Of a DNA stretch of 64,000 bases, positions 1 through 7,001 are shown one piece after another; position 1 is the stretch's first letter; the number at the start of each line of letters is the position of its first letter. The notes under the pieces were generated by a model that was not told the DNA's origin, searched no databases, and saw nothing but the letters and a program-made list of their open reading frames with translations. Both the position numbers and the translations under genes were made by a program. The DNA lies in contig NZ_BMYJ01000006.1 in the NCBI RefSeq assembly GCF_014652215.1, forward strand, positions 52,519 to 116,518. Reading direction: 5' to 3'. This DNA is from Neogemmobacter tilapiae (GTDB lineage: Bacteria > Pseudomonadota > Alphaproteobacteria > Rhodobacterales > Rhodobacteraceae).

Positions 1-95
1 AGAGGTTCTATGTGCGGGAAGGCTTTGTGGATACGGGGGTGCGGTCTGTGGATGATGGGGTTCCTGTGATGCATCTGGAATGGGTGCCGCGATGA
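1..95 (+). CDS. GNAT family N-acetyltransferase, C-terminal fragment
   Basis: This is an open frame entering from the left edge (first full codon at 3) that encodes about 30 residues beginning RFYVREGFVDTG and ending HLEWVPR before TGA at 93-95. The FYxREGF pattern followed by a hydrophobic beta strand is typical of the last part of GNAT acetyltransferases, which transfer an acetyl group from acetyl-CoA to an amine. The substrate cannot be told from so short a piece. It lies about 135 bp upstream of an ABC permease gene on the same strand. The identification rests on motif resemblance only. Confidence 0.6.
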   Translation, partial: RFYVREGFVDTGVRSVDDGVPVMHLEWVPR

Positions 96-108
96 TCGGC
101 GTGATATG

Positions 109-222
109 CCCCCCACCCCATCCCTCCCCCACGGGGGGGGAGGGGGTCGCGTCTTTCCCATGTGGCACGTCTGAATTGAAGCGCCTCCCTCCCCCCTTGT
201 GGGGGAGGGTTGGGGTGGGGGG
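109..222. repeat. Large imperfect inverted repeat (C/G-rich palindromic element)
   Basis: The arms at 109-132 and 199-222 are reverse complements at 23 of 24 positions. Inside them a second pair (131-150 and 181-200) also pairs imperfectly, so the whole 114 bp could fold into one long hairpin. It sits between the acetyltransferase fragment and the first ABC permease, ending ten bases before that gene's ATG. It could be a transcription terminator, an mRNA stabiliser or an interspersed palindromic repeat. Its very long C and G runs are unlike a simple intrinsic terminator. Confidence 0.7.
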
Positions 223-231
223 GCTGTTGTG

Positions 232-1098
232 ATGAAGCGGGTGCTGCCAGTTCTGACGGTGCTGTGTGGGATTGTTGCCCTTTGGTATCTCGCCTCGGTC
301 TGGCTGAATGCCACCTGGGTCTATGATCAGGCCGCCCGCGATGGGCGGAGCGTGACCTTTTCCCAAATGGTCGTTGAAACCCAGTCACAGGAACGCCCGC
401 TTTTGCCGCCACCACATCAGGTGGGGGCCGAGTTGTGGAAGGGGCTGACGGCGCAGGCGGTGACCTCGAAACGCTCGCTGGTCTGGCATGGCTATAAGAC
501 GTTTGAGGCGACGATGGCGGGCTTTGCCTTAGGGATCGCGCTGGGCGTGGGGCTGGCGGTGGCGATTGTTTACAGCCGGACGGTGGACCGTTCGGTGATG
601 CCTTGGGCGATCATCAGCCAGACGGTGCCGATTGTGGCCTTGGCGCCGATGATCATCGTGCTTTCCAGCAAGATGGGCATTGACAGCAAGCTGGTGCCGA
701 AGGCGATCATCGCGGCCTATCTGTCGTTCTTTCCGGTGCTGGTCGGCATGATCAAGGGGCTGCGCAGCCCGGATGCGATGCAGTTGGATCTGATGCGGAC
801 CTGGAATGCCAGCGGCTTGCAGAATTTTCTGGTGCTGCGGCTGCCGTCGTCGATGCCTTATTTCTTTGCCTCGCTGAAGGTCGCCATTGCGGCGGCTTTG
901 GTGGGGGCCATCGTGGGGGAATTGCCCTCTGGCGCGACCGTGGGTCTTGGCGCGCGGATGTTGCAGGGCAGCCAATATGGGCGGCCTTTGGACATGTGGG
1001 CGGCGCTGTTCGCGGCGGCTTTGCTGGCCGGGGTTCTGATCCTGATCGTGGGGCAGTTGGAGCGGCTGGCGCGCAAACGGATGGGGGCGGCGGGATGA
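232..1098 (+). CDS. ABC transporter permease, HMP/pyrimidine (ThiX-like) type
   Basis: A 288-residue integral membrane protein of the BPD_transp_1 family. There is one N-terminal membrane segment, an approximately 60-residue periplasmic stretch, then five or so hydrophobic segments with the EAA-loop signature around LRLPSSMPYFFASLKVA, which contacts the ATPase. Together with the next two genes it forms an importer whose binding protein belongs to the NMT1/THI5 superfamily (pyrimidine, thiamine-precursor, nitrate or sulfonate ligands). The ATG at 232 is preferred; an upstream GTG at 199 would place a low-complexity glycine stretch inside the palindromic element. No ATPase gene is visible here; it may lie left of the window. 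The exact substrate is inference. Confidence 0.8.
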   Translation: MKRVLPVLTVLCGIVALWYLASVWLNATWVYDQAARDGRSVTFSQMVVETQSQERPLLPPPHQVGAELWKGLTAQAVTSKRSLVWHGYKTFEATMAGFALGIALGVGLAVAIVYSRTVDRSVMPWAIISQTVPIVALAPMIIVLSSKMGIDSKLVPKAIIAAYLSFFPVLVGMIKGLRSPDAMQLDLMRTWNASGLQNFLVLRLPSSMPYFFASLKVAIAAALVGAIVGELPSGATVGLGARMLQGSQYGRPLDMWAALFAAALLAGVLILIVGQLERLARKRMGAAG

Positions 1099-1940
1099 TC
1101 TTGGTCTTTGCAGCCCTTGCGATCTGGCTGGCGGGTTGGGCGCTGAACATGGCTTTGGCGCGGTCGTGGTTTGGCGAAAGCCGGGCCGGGCGGATCAGCA
1201 TCGCGCTGATCTTTGGCGGGACGGTTCTGCTGGTTTGGGAGCTGTTGGTGCGGGGGCTGGAGGTCTCGCCGGTGATCCTGCCGCCGCCCAGCGTGATTGG
1301 GGGCAAGATCGCCGAAAGCCTGCCGGTGCTTTGGGCGGACTTTGTTCAGACGGTGCTGAAAGGGGCGCTGAGCGGCTTTGTCATGGGCTGCGGGGCGGGG
1401 GTTCTGGCGGCCATTCTGATTGACCGTTCGCCGTTCCTGCAAAAGGGCCTGCTGCCCATTGGCAATTTCGTGGCGGCTTTGCCCATCGTGGGGGTCGCGC
1501 CGATTTTGGTGATGTGGTTCGGCTTTGATTGGCAATCGAAGGCGGCGGTTGTTGTGATCATGGTGTTCTTTCCGATGCTGGTGAACACGGTCGCCGGTCT
1601 GCAAGCCAGCGAGAGGATGCAGCGCGATCTGATGGCCACTTGGGGCGCGGGATATTGGCAATCGCTGTGGAAACTGCGGCTGCCTGCGGCCATGCCTTTC
1701 ATCTTCAACGGGCTGAAAATTTCATCGACTCTGGCCCTGATCGGGGCGATTGTGGCTGAATTCTTTGGCAGTCCCATCGTCGGCATGGGTTTTCGCATCT
1801 CGACCGAGGTCGGCCGCCTTGGCCTCGACATGGTCTGGGCCGAGATTGCGGTGGCGGCATTGGCGGGGTCTGCCCTTTACGGGCTGATCGCGCTGATCGA
1901 ACGGGGGGTGACCTTCTGGCACCCGTCGCAAAGGCATTAA
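1095..1940 (+). CDS. ABC transporter permease, second subunit of the same importer
   Basis: A 281-residue permease of the same BPD_transp_1 family as its upstream neighbour, with about six transmembrane segments and an EAA loop around LRLPAAMPFIFNGLKI. The ATG at 1095-1097 overlaps the upstream TGA (ATGA), so the two subunits are translationally coupled and probably form a heterodimer. A periplasmic binding protein follows after 33 bp. Two non-identical permeases with an NMT1/THI5 protein resemble importers that sit beside pyrimidine catabolism genes in related bacteria. That link is inference, since no such enzymes are in this window. Confidence 0.8.
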   Translation: MILVFAALAIWLAGWALNMALARSWFGESRAGRISIALIFGGTVLLVWELLVRGLEVSPVILPPPSVIGGKIAESLPVLWADFVQTVLKGALSGFVMGCGAGVLAAILIDRSPFLQKGLLPIGNFVAALPIVGVAPILVMWFGFDWQSKAAVVVIMVFFPMLVNTVAGLQASERMQRDLMATWGAGYWQSLWKLRLPAAMPFIFNGLKISSTLALIGAIVAEFFGSPIVGMGFRISTEVGRLGLDMVWAEIAVAALAGSALYGLIALIERGVTFWHPSQRH

Positions 1941-1973
1941 CCGGACCCCAAAGGGGCCAACAAGGAGGTCAGA

Positions 1974-2954
1974 ATGAAAAAGTTCCTAACCGGCGCGCTG
2001 ATGGCGGGCATGGCCACAACGGCGCAGGCCGAGGACGTGACGCTGCAACTGAAATGGGTCACGCAGGCCCAGTTCGCGGGCTACTACGTCGCCCAAGCCA
2101 AGGGTTTCTATGAAGAAGAGGGCCTGAACGTCACCATCCTGCCCGGCGGGCCGGACATTGCCCCGACGCAGGTCATCGCCGGGGGCGGGGCGGATGTGGT
2201 CGTCGAATGGATGCCCGCCGCCTTGGCCGCCCGCGAAAAGGGTCTGCCGCTGGTGAACATCGCGCAGCCCTTTGCCAGCTCGGGCATGATGCTGACCTGC
2301 CTCAAGGAATCGGGCGTCGCCAGCCCCGCCGATTTCGCCGACAAGACCTTGGGCGTCTGGTTCTTTGGCAATGAATATCCCTTCCTTTCGTGGATGTCGC
2401 AGCTTGGCCTGAAAACTGACGGTTCGGCGGGCGGCGTCACCGTGCTGAAACAGGGGTTCAACGTCGATCCGCTGTTGCAGAAACAGGCGGCCTGCATTTC
2501 GACCATGACCTACAACGAATATTGGCAGGTCATTGATGCGGGGATCAGCCCGGATGACCTTGTGACCTTTAAATACGAAGATCAGGGCGTCGCCACCTTG
2601 GAAGACGGGCTTTACGTGCTGGAAGAAAAGCTGGCCGATCCGGCTTTTGCCGAGACGATGGTGAAATTCGTCCGCGCCAGCATGAAAGGCTGGAAATATG
2701 CCGAGGCGAATTCGGACGAAGCGGCGATGATCGTGCTGGAAAACGATGAATCCGGTGCCCAGACCGAAGCCCACCAAAAGCGGATGATGGGCGAAGTGGC
2801 GAAACTGACCGCAGGTTCCAACGGCGCGCTGGATGTGTCGGCGGCGGATCGCACTGTCGCCTCGCTGCTGGCCGGTGGTTCCGACCCCGTGATCACTAAG
2901 ACGCCGGAAGGCGCCTGGACTTCGGCGATCACGGACAAGGCTTTGGCGGAATAA
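1974..2954 (+). CDS. NMT1/THI5-like ABC transporter substrate-binding protein
   Basis: A 326-residue periplasmic solute-binding protein. A short Sec signal peptide (MKKFLTGALMAGMATTAQA, cleavage near residue 19) precedes the family opening LQLKWVTQAQFAGYYVAQAKG and the GFYEEEGLNV segment, which mark NMT1/THI5-like proteins binding pyrimidine-type or similar small ligands. A strong AAGGAGG ribosome binding site lies at 1962-1968, five bases before the ATG. It is the last gene of the importer operon and is followed by a hairpin at 2971-2998. Family placement is secure; the ligand could be a pyrimidine, hydroxymethylpyrimidine or a riboflavin-like compound. Confidence 0.85.
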   Translation: MKKFLTGALMAGMATTAQAEDVTLQLKWVTQAQFAGYYVAQAKGFYEEEGLNVTILPGGPDIAPTQVIAGGGADVVVEWMPAALAAREKGLPLVNIAQPFASSGMMLTCLKESGVASPADFADKTLGVWFFGNEYPFLSWMSQLGLKTDGSAGGVTVLKQGFNVDPLLQKQAACISTMTYNEYWQVIDAGISPDDLVTFKYEDQGVATLEDGLYVLEEKLADPAFAETMVKFVRASMKGWKYAEANSDEAAMIVLENDESGAQTEAHQKRMMGEVAKLTAGSNGALDVSAADRTVASLLAGGSDPVITKTPEGAWTSAITDKALAE

Positions 2955-2970
2955 GATCAGCAAACTATAA

Positions 2971-2998
2971 GCACACCCGGAAATAGATCCGGGTGTGC
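2971..2998 (+). terminator. Hairpin terminator after the ABC importer operon
   Basis: A perfect 10-bp stem (GCACACCCGG at 2971-2980 against CCGGGTGTGC at 2989-2998) with an 8-nt loop lies 17 bp after the binding-protein stop. No T-run follows, so termination efficiency is uncertain. Confidence 0.65.
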
Positions 2999-3111
2999 TC
3001 TGCGCGAAATTATACTTTCAACACTTGTAGCCCAAAGTAATCTGGTTTCAACTCTGACTTGTGTCGTCAAGGTTGAGCGATGCCGCAGCCATAGTTGAAA
3101 GGTCTAATCCG

Positions 3112-4758
3112 ATGCCCATATTCTCCGGAAGCCAAGACAATGACACATTGGCCGGTAGCGCCGAAATCGACCTTCTAACTGGTTTAGGCGGTAACGATTT
3201 TCTGGAAGGCAGCGAAGGGGATGATACCCTAGACGGTGGTGAGGGAAACGACAGCCTCTATGGCGGGTCACAAAATGATTCACTTTTGGGGGGCGGCGGG
3301 AATGATGTTCTTTCCGGCGGCACCGGGAACGACACGCTGGATGGCGGTGATGGCAACAATACCCTGTCAGGCGGCCTTGGGGATGATGTGATCTATGCGG
3401 GCAGCGGCAGCAATCAGGTTTCGGGCGATGATGGCAACGACACCCTGTATGGCGACGACAATTATGTCGCTCTTTCTGGCGGCGAAGGCGACGATCTCAT
3501 CCTCCTTGGGACCGGTCAAGCCACCGGCAGTGGCGGAGCTGGCAATGACACGATTCAGGGCGGCAGCGGCAATGACGAACTGAGTGGTGGAGACGGCAAT
3601 GACCTCATCATTGCGGCTGGGGGGCGGGATTATCTTTACGGCGGTAAAGGCGCTGACACGCTGCAAGGGGCGGATGACGCGTTTCTATATGGTGGCGACG
3701 GCGACGATCACCTTACAGCCATCGGCTTTAGCAACCGCTTGCTGGGCGACGCTGGGAATGACATGCTGTATGGCGGCTCGGCCAGTGGCGTTGGCGTCTA
3801 TGGCGGAAGTGGTGATGATCACTTCTTTGTGGCTTCTTCAATCAATTCGTCTTTCTTCGGTGGCAGTGGAAATGATACTGTCACGGCTGGTTCGTCTGAT
3901 CCCCTATACGTGGCAGGAGAGGACGGGGATGATGTGTTCATTGCTGGCACCGGCGCGCTTTCTGGCTACGGAGGCGCGGGGAACGACCTTTTCCAAGGTG
4001 GAACAGGCAACGACACCGCAATTGGCGGTTCAGGGAATGACAAGCTGAACGGCGGCGATGGAGACGATTATCTGTCCGGCGAGTTAGGCGATGATAGCCT
4101 TGTCGGTGGCGCGGGCGATGATTTTCTTTACGGGGGTGCTGCACATCTATTGGAAAACGAAGGTTTCGATACACTGGATGGCGGCGCAGGGCAGGACTTC
4201 CTTTATGGCGGTGCTGATGGCGACAGCGTTTTGGGCGGGACTGGGGTCGATCAGCTGTTTGGCGGCAATGGCAACGACAGCCTTGATGGCGGCGCTGACA
4301 TCGACATTCTGAACGGAGAGGCCGGGAACGACAGCCTTTCCGGCGGCGATGGCGGTGACGCTTTGCTCGCAGGCGCGGGAGAAGACAGCCTTTTGGGCGG
4401 CAAGGGGGCTGACCAGATGTTCGGCGGCGTGGGCGATGACTGGCTGCGGGGTGGCTCTGGCGTGGACAGCCTGAGCGGTGGTGACGGGATCGACAGTTTT
4501 GTCTTTGCAAGCAAGGCCGAAGCCCGCGGCGACCACATCGCCGACTTTGCCCATGGTATCGACAAGATAGATCTGTCCGCCTTTATGGATGGGGGCCGCT
4601 TCATCGGGGCGAAAGCGTTCAGCGGCAAGGCGGATCAGGTGCGCTATGTCAGCACCTCGGGTCTGTTGCAGGGCGATGTGAATGGCGATGGCCGGGTTGA
4701 CTGGTCACTGACCATCGACAATCACGCCGTGCTGACGAAGGGCGACTTTATCTTTTGA
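3112..4758 (+). CDS. RTX (hemolysin-type calcium-binding repeat) secreted protein
   Basis: A 548-residue protein consisting almost entirely of glycine/aspartate nonapeptides (GGxGNDxLx), from about residue 10 to 425, that fold into a calcium-binding parallel beta roll. The last 80 or so residues (FVFASKAEARGDHIADF onward, ending KGDFIF) match the C-terminal domain that directs RTX proteins through type I secretion. There is no Sec signal and no N-terminal catalytic domain, so it looks like a structural or adhesive exoprotein. The ATG at 3112 has GAAAGG at 3097-3102; a GTG at 3061 would add 17 residues. No HlyB/HlyD/TolC genes are nearby. Its end resembles that of the RCC1-RTX protein at 41659. 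Confidence 0.85.
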   Translation: MPIFSGSQDNDTLAGSAEIDLLTGLGGNDFLEGSEGDDTLDGGEGNDSLYGGSQNDSLLGGGGNDVLSGGTGNDTLDGGDGNNTLSGGLGDDVIYAGSGSNQVSGDDGNDTLYGDDNYVALSGGEGDDLILLGTGQATGSGGAGNDTIQGGSGNDELSGGDGNDLIIAAGGRDYLYGGKGADTLQGADDAFLYGGDGDDHLTAIGFSNRLLGDAGNDMLYGGSASGVGVYGGSGDDHFFVASSINSSFFGGSGNDTVTAGSSDPLYVAGEDGDDVFIAGTGALSGYGGAGNDLFQGGTGNDTAIGGSGNDKLNGGDGDDYLSGELGDDSLVGGAGDDFLYGGAAHLLENEGFDTLDGGAGQDFLYGGADGDSVLGGTGVDQLFGGNGNDSLDGGADIDILNGEAGNDSLSGGDGGDALLAGAGEDSLLGGKGADQMFGGVGDDWLRGGSGVDSLSGGDGIDSFVFASKAEARGDHIADFAHGIDKIDLSAFMDGGRFIGAKAFSGKADQVRYVSTSGLLQGDVNGDGRVDWSLTIDNHAVLTKGDFIF

Positions 4759-4794
4759 TCTATGGCCTTGATCAGGGCCTGTAAATCTTTACTC

Positions 4795-4817
4795 TTTGCG
4801 TAAATTCTTTGCGCAAA
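4795..4817. promoter_or_regulatory. Tandem TTTGCGNAAA operator of the ScfR-type regulator
   Basis: Two copies of a 10-bp motif, TTTGCGTAAA (4795-4804) and the perfect palindrome TTTGCGCAAA (4808-4817), lie 13 bp centre to centre and end 13 bp before the regulator's ATG. The ScfR family member PccR is known to bind tandem TTTGCAAA-like sites. The match therefore suggests autoregulation, with the site overlapping the promoter or ribosome binding region. The sequence is seen directly; binding is inferred. Confidence 0.6.
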
Positions 4818-4830
4818 GAGGGGATTGGTC

Positions 4831-6096
4831 ATGGCCCTGTCCAGACTGATCGGCAGTCGATTGCGGGAACGTCGGCAGGCTTTGGGCCTGAAACAGGCCG
4901 ATGTGGCGGCCAGGGCCGGGATTTCGGCCTCTTTCCTGAACCTGATCGAGCACAACCGTCGCCGGGTGGGGGGCGAGGTTCTGGCGGGGCTGGCCCGGGT
5001 CTTGCAGATGGATGCGGCGGCGCTGGGCGGGATCGGCGAAAGCGGCTTGCTGGATGATTTGCGGGCGGCGGGTGCAGGCACGGCGGCGGAACTGGACCGG
5101 GTGGAGGAATTCGTCGGACGCTTTCCGGGCTGGGCCGGGGCCTTGGCGCAGGCCTCGGGGCGGGCGGTGCAGGCGGAACGGGCGGTGATGGTCCTAAACG
5201 ACCGCATGGCGCATGACCCGCATCTGGCGCAGGCCTTGCATGAATTGCTGACGGCGGTGTCGGCGGTGCGGGCGACGGCGGGGATTTTGGCGGAAACCGG
5301 CGATCTGGCGCCGGAATGGCGCGATAGGTTCCAGCGGAACCTGCATCAGGATGCCGAACGCATGGCCATCGGGGCGGAAACGCTGGTGGCTTGGCTGAAC
5401 CGGGCCGAAGGCGGGGCCGAGGCGGTGGCCAGCCCGCAGGAAGAATTCGACGCCTGGCTGGAGGCGAAGGGCTGGCATTTGGCGGGGCTGGAGCGGGGCG
5501 AAGGGGCCGAGGCGGAGATTGAGGCGGAGATTGAGGCGGGCCTGACCTCGCATCTGGCGCGCGATCTGGCGCGGGTCTGGGCGGTGCGAACGCAGGCCGA
5601 GGCGCGGGCGATGCCCTTGGAACAGGCGCAGGGCTTTGACGACCCCCTGGCGCTGGCGGCGGGTTTTGGCCTGGGGCCGATGGCGGGGCTGCGGCGGATG
5701 GCGGGGCTGCCGGGCTCTGTGCATGGGTTGGTGATCTGCGACGGGGCGGGGGCGCTGACCTTTCGCAAACCCGCGCGGGGCTTTGCCCTGCCGCGCTTTG
5801 GTGCCGCCTGCGCGCTGTGGCCGCTGTTTCAGGCGCTGACGCGCCCAGGCCAGCCGGTCGAGGCGCGGGTGCGTCTGGCGGGCCGGGGGGGCGAGGGCGG
5901 CTTTCACCTGCGGGCGGTGGCCGAAACACGTGTGGGGGCGCGGTTTGGCGATCCGGTTTTGGTTGAGGCGGCGATGCTGATCACGCCCTTGGGACAGGTG
6001 GCCGAGGAGGTGCCGGAAATCGGCAGCACCTGTGCTGTCTGCGCAAAACCGGCCTGCCCGGCGCGGCGGGAAGGGTCGATTTTGGCCCCTCTCTGA
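4831..6096 (+). CDS. XRE-family regulator with short-chain fatty acyl-CoA regulator domain (ScfR type)
   Basis: A 421-residue cytosolic DNA-binding protein. The first 60 or so residues are a Cro/CI-type helix-turn-helix (LRERRQALGLKQADVAARAG followed by SFLNLIEHNRR). The C-terminal part carries the family tail with clustered cysteines, CAVCAKPACPARREGSIL. In this family (RamB, PccR, MccR) the protein senses a short-chain acyl-CoA and controls propionate, acetate or ethylmalonyl-pathway genes. The ATG at 4831 follows AGAGGGG; an upstream TTG at 4825 is less likely. The tandem operator just upstream suggests self-control. No acyl-CoA genes are adjacent, so the regulated pathway is unknown. Confidence 0.8.
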   Translation: MALSRLIGSRLRERRQALGLKQADVAARAGISASFLNLIEHNRRRVGGEVLAGLARVLQMDAAALGGIGESGLLDDLRAAGAGTAAELDRVEEFVGRFPGWAGALAQASGRAVQAERAVMVLNDRMAHDPHLAQALHELLTAVSAVRATAGILAETGDLAPEWRDRFQRNLHQDAERMAIGAETLVAWLNRAEGGAEAVASPQEEFDAWLEAKGWHLAGLERGEGAEAEIEAEIEAGLTSHLARDLARVWAVRTQAEARAMPLEQAQGFDDPLALAAGFGLGPMAGLRRMAGLPGSVHGLVICDGAGALTFRKPARGFALPRFGAACALWPLFQALTRPGQPVEARVRLAGRGGEGGFHLRAVAETRVGARFGDPVLVEAAMLITPLGQVAEEVPEIGSTCAVCAKPACPARREGSILAPL

Positions 6097-6105
6097 TCCG
6101 GCGGA

Positions 6106-6275
6106 ATGGCCTTTGGCCATAAGGCCATGCGTTCGAGGGGGCTTTGCCCCCTATTCGCTGCCGCTCTTCCCCGGCCCGCGCAGGCTTGCGTGGGTGTTCG
6201 GCGCTGAAATCGGTCCACTGGACCGATTTCCGGGCGCGCCTCACCCCCCAGGATACTTTTGAAGAAAAGATGGGG
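6106..6275. repeat. Intergenic mosaic of four palindromes
   Basis: This 247-bp gap holds four dyads in series: ATGGCC-TTT-GGCCAT (6106-6120); AGGGGGC-TTT-GCCCCCT (6136-6152), probably the terminator of the preceding gene; a perfect 12-bp inverted repeat with arm GAAATCGGTCCA and one central base (6206-6230); and an imperfect ACTTTT/AAAAGA dyad within 6251-6275. The first resembles palindromes at 30252 and 62021; the last resembles the dyad at 53843. No open frame of credible coding character lies here. It looks like an interspersed mosaic element. Confidence 0.6.
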
Positions 6276-6343
6276 GCAGGGATGAAGTTTTGACAGATGG
6301 GGACCAGCGGCCCTAATGTTACAAGAGCCACAAAGGAGGCCCC

Positions 6344-6718
6344 TTGTCCGCAACGCCCCATGTCCTGCTGATTGAAGACGAACCGAACATCGCCGAGGCG
6401 ATCCGCTTTCTTTTGTCGCGCGATGGGCTGTCGGTGACGGTGCTGGATCATGGGGCCAAGGCGATGGCGGTGATGCGGGAAAAGGTGCCAGCGCTGGTCA
6501 TTCTGGATCTGATGCTGCCCGACATCAGCGGCTTGGAAATCCTGACGGCGATGCGGGGGGAAAGGGCCTTTCGCGGGGTGCCGGTGCTGATGCTGACGGC
6601 CAAAGGCCAGGCACGCGACCGTGAGGCGGCGGAAAAGGCGGGGGCGAGCCTGTTCATGGCGAAACCCTTTGCCAATGCCGAGCTGATGGCGGCGGTGCGG
6701 CAATTGCTGGGGGCCTAG
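6344..6718 (+). CDS. Stand-alone response regulator receiver (CheY-like)
   Basis: A 124-residue single REC domain with no output domain. Acidic pocket residues Glu11-Asp12, the phosphoacceptor Asp55 (LVILDLMLPD), Thr85 and Lys107 (MAKPF) are all present, so it should be phosphorylatable. It starts at TTG 6344 behind AAAGGAGG (6332-6339) with only 4 nt spacing; no in-frame ATG lies nearby. It heads an operon with a small membrane protein, a symporter-histidine kinase and a FliM/FliN-like protein, and is the obvious partner of that kinase. Its effect must be by protein-protein contact or phosphotransfer, since it lacks a DNA-binding domain. Confidence 0.85.
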   Translation: MSATPHVLLIEDEPNIAEAIRFLLSRDGLSVTVLDHGAKAMAVMREKVPALVILDLMLPDISGLEILTAMRGERAFRGVPVLMLTAKGQARDREAAEKAGASLFMAKPFANAELMAAVRQLLGA

Positions 6719-6719
6719 C

Positions 6720-7001
6720 ATGGCGACGCGCCGCCTTCGTCCGATGTTTGTCGCCAAACGGTCCTACCGTCTGCGCCGCCTGCGGGATGGGGCGCGGATG
6801 TTACCCTTTCTGGGGGCCTTTTTGTATGTGCTGCCGCTGTTGTGGGTGCCAACCGGTCAGACCCGTGATCTGGCGCGGGATGCGGTCTATCTGTTCCTGG
6901 CCTGGGGGGTGTTGATCGGCCTGACCGCGCTGATCGCGGCGCGGCTGCGGGCGGCGGGGAATGATGCCGATGATCCGGCGAGTGCTGAGGACGCGGAATG
7001 A
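6720..7001 (+). CDS. Small membrane protein between receiver and symporter-kinase
   Basis: A 93-residue protein with a basic N-terminus (RRLRPMFVAKRSYRLRRLRDGARM) and two hydrophobic segments near residues 28-45 and 57-76, followed by an acidic tail. It begins one base after the receiver's stop and its TGA overlaps the ATG of the symporter-kinase (ATGA), so it is translationally coupled to both. Small two-helix subunits often precede SSS-family transporters and SSS-kinases (compare DUF485/DUF4212 proteins before acetate permeases). A role as an accessory subunit of the kinase's membrane half is inference. Confidence 0.7.
   Translation: MATRRLRPMFVAKRSYRLRRLRDGARMLPFLGAFLYVLPLLWVPTGQTRDLARDAVYLFLAWGVLIGLTALIAARLRAAGNDADDPASAEDAE

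Noticed and set aside
3112..4758. Regular spaced repeats that could be mistaken for a CRISPR array
   Set aside because: The period is 27 bp with degenerate GGxGxD codons in one open frame, without unique spacers; it is RTX coding sequence.
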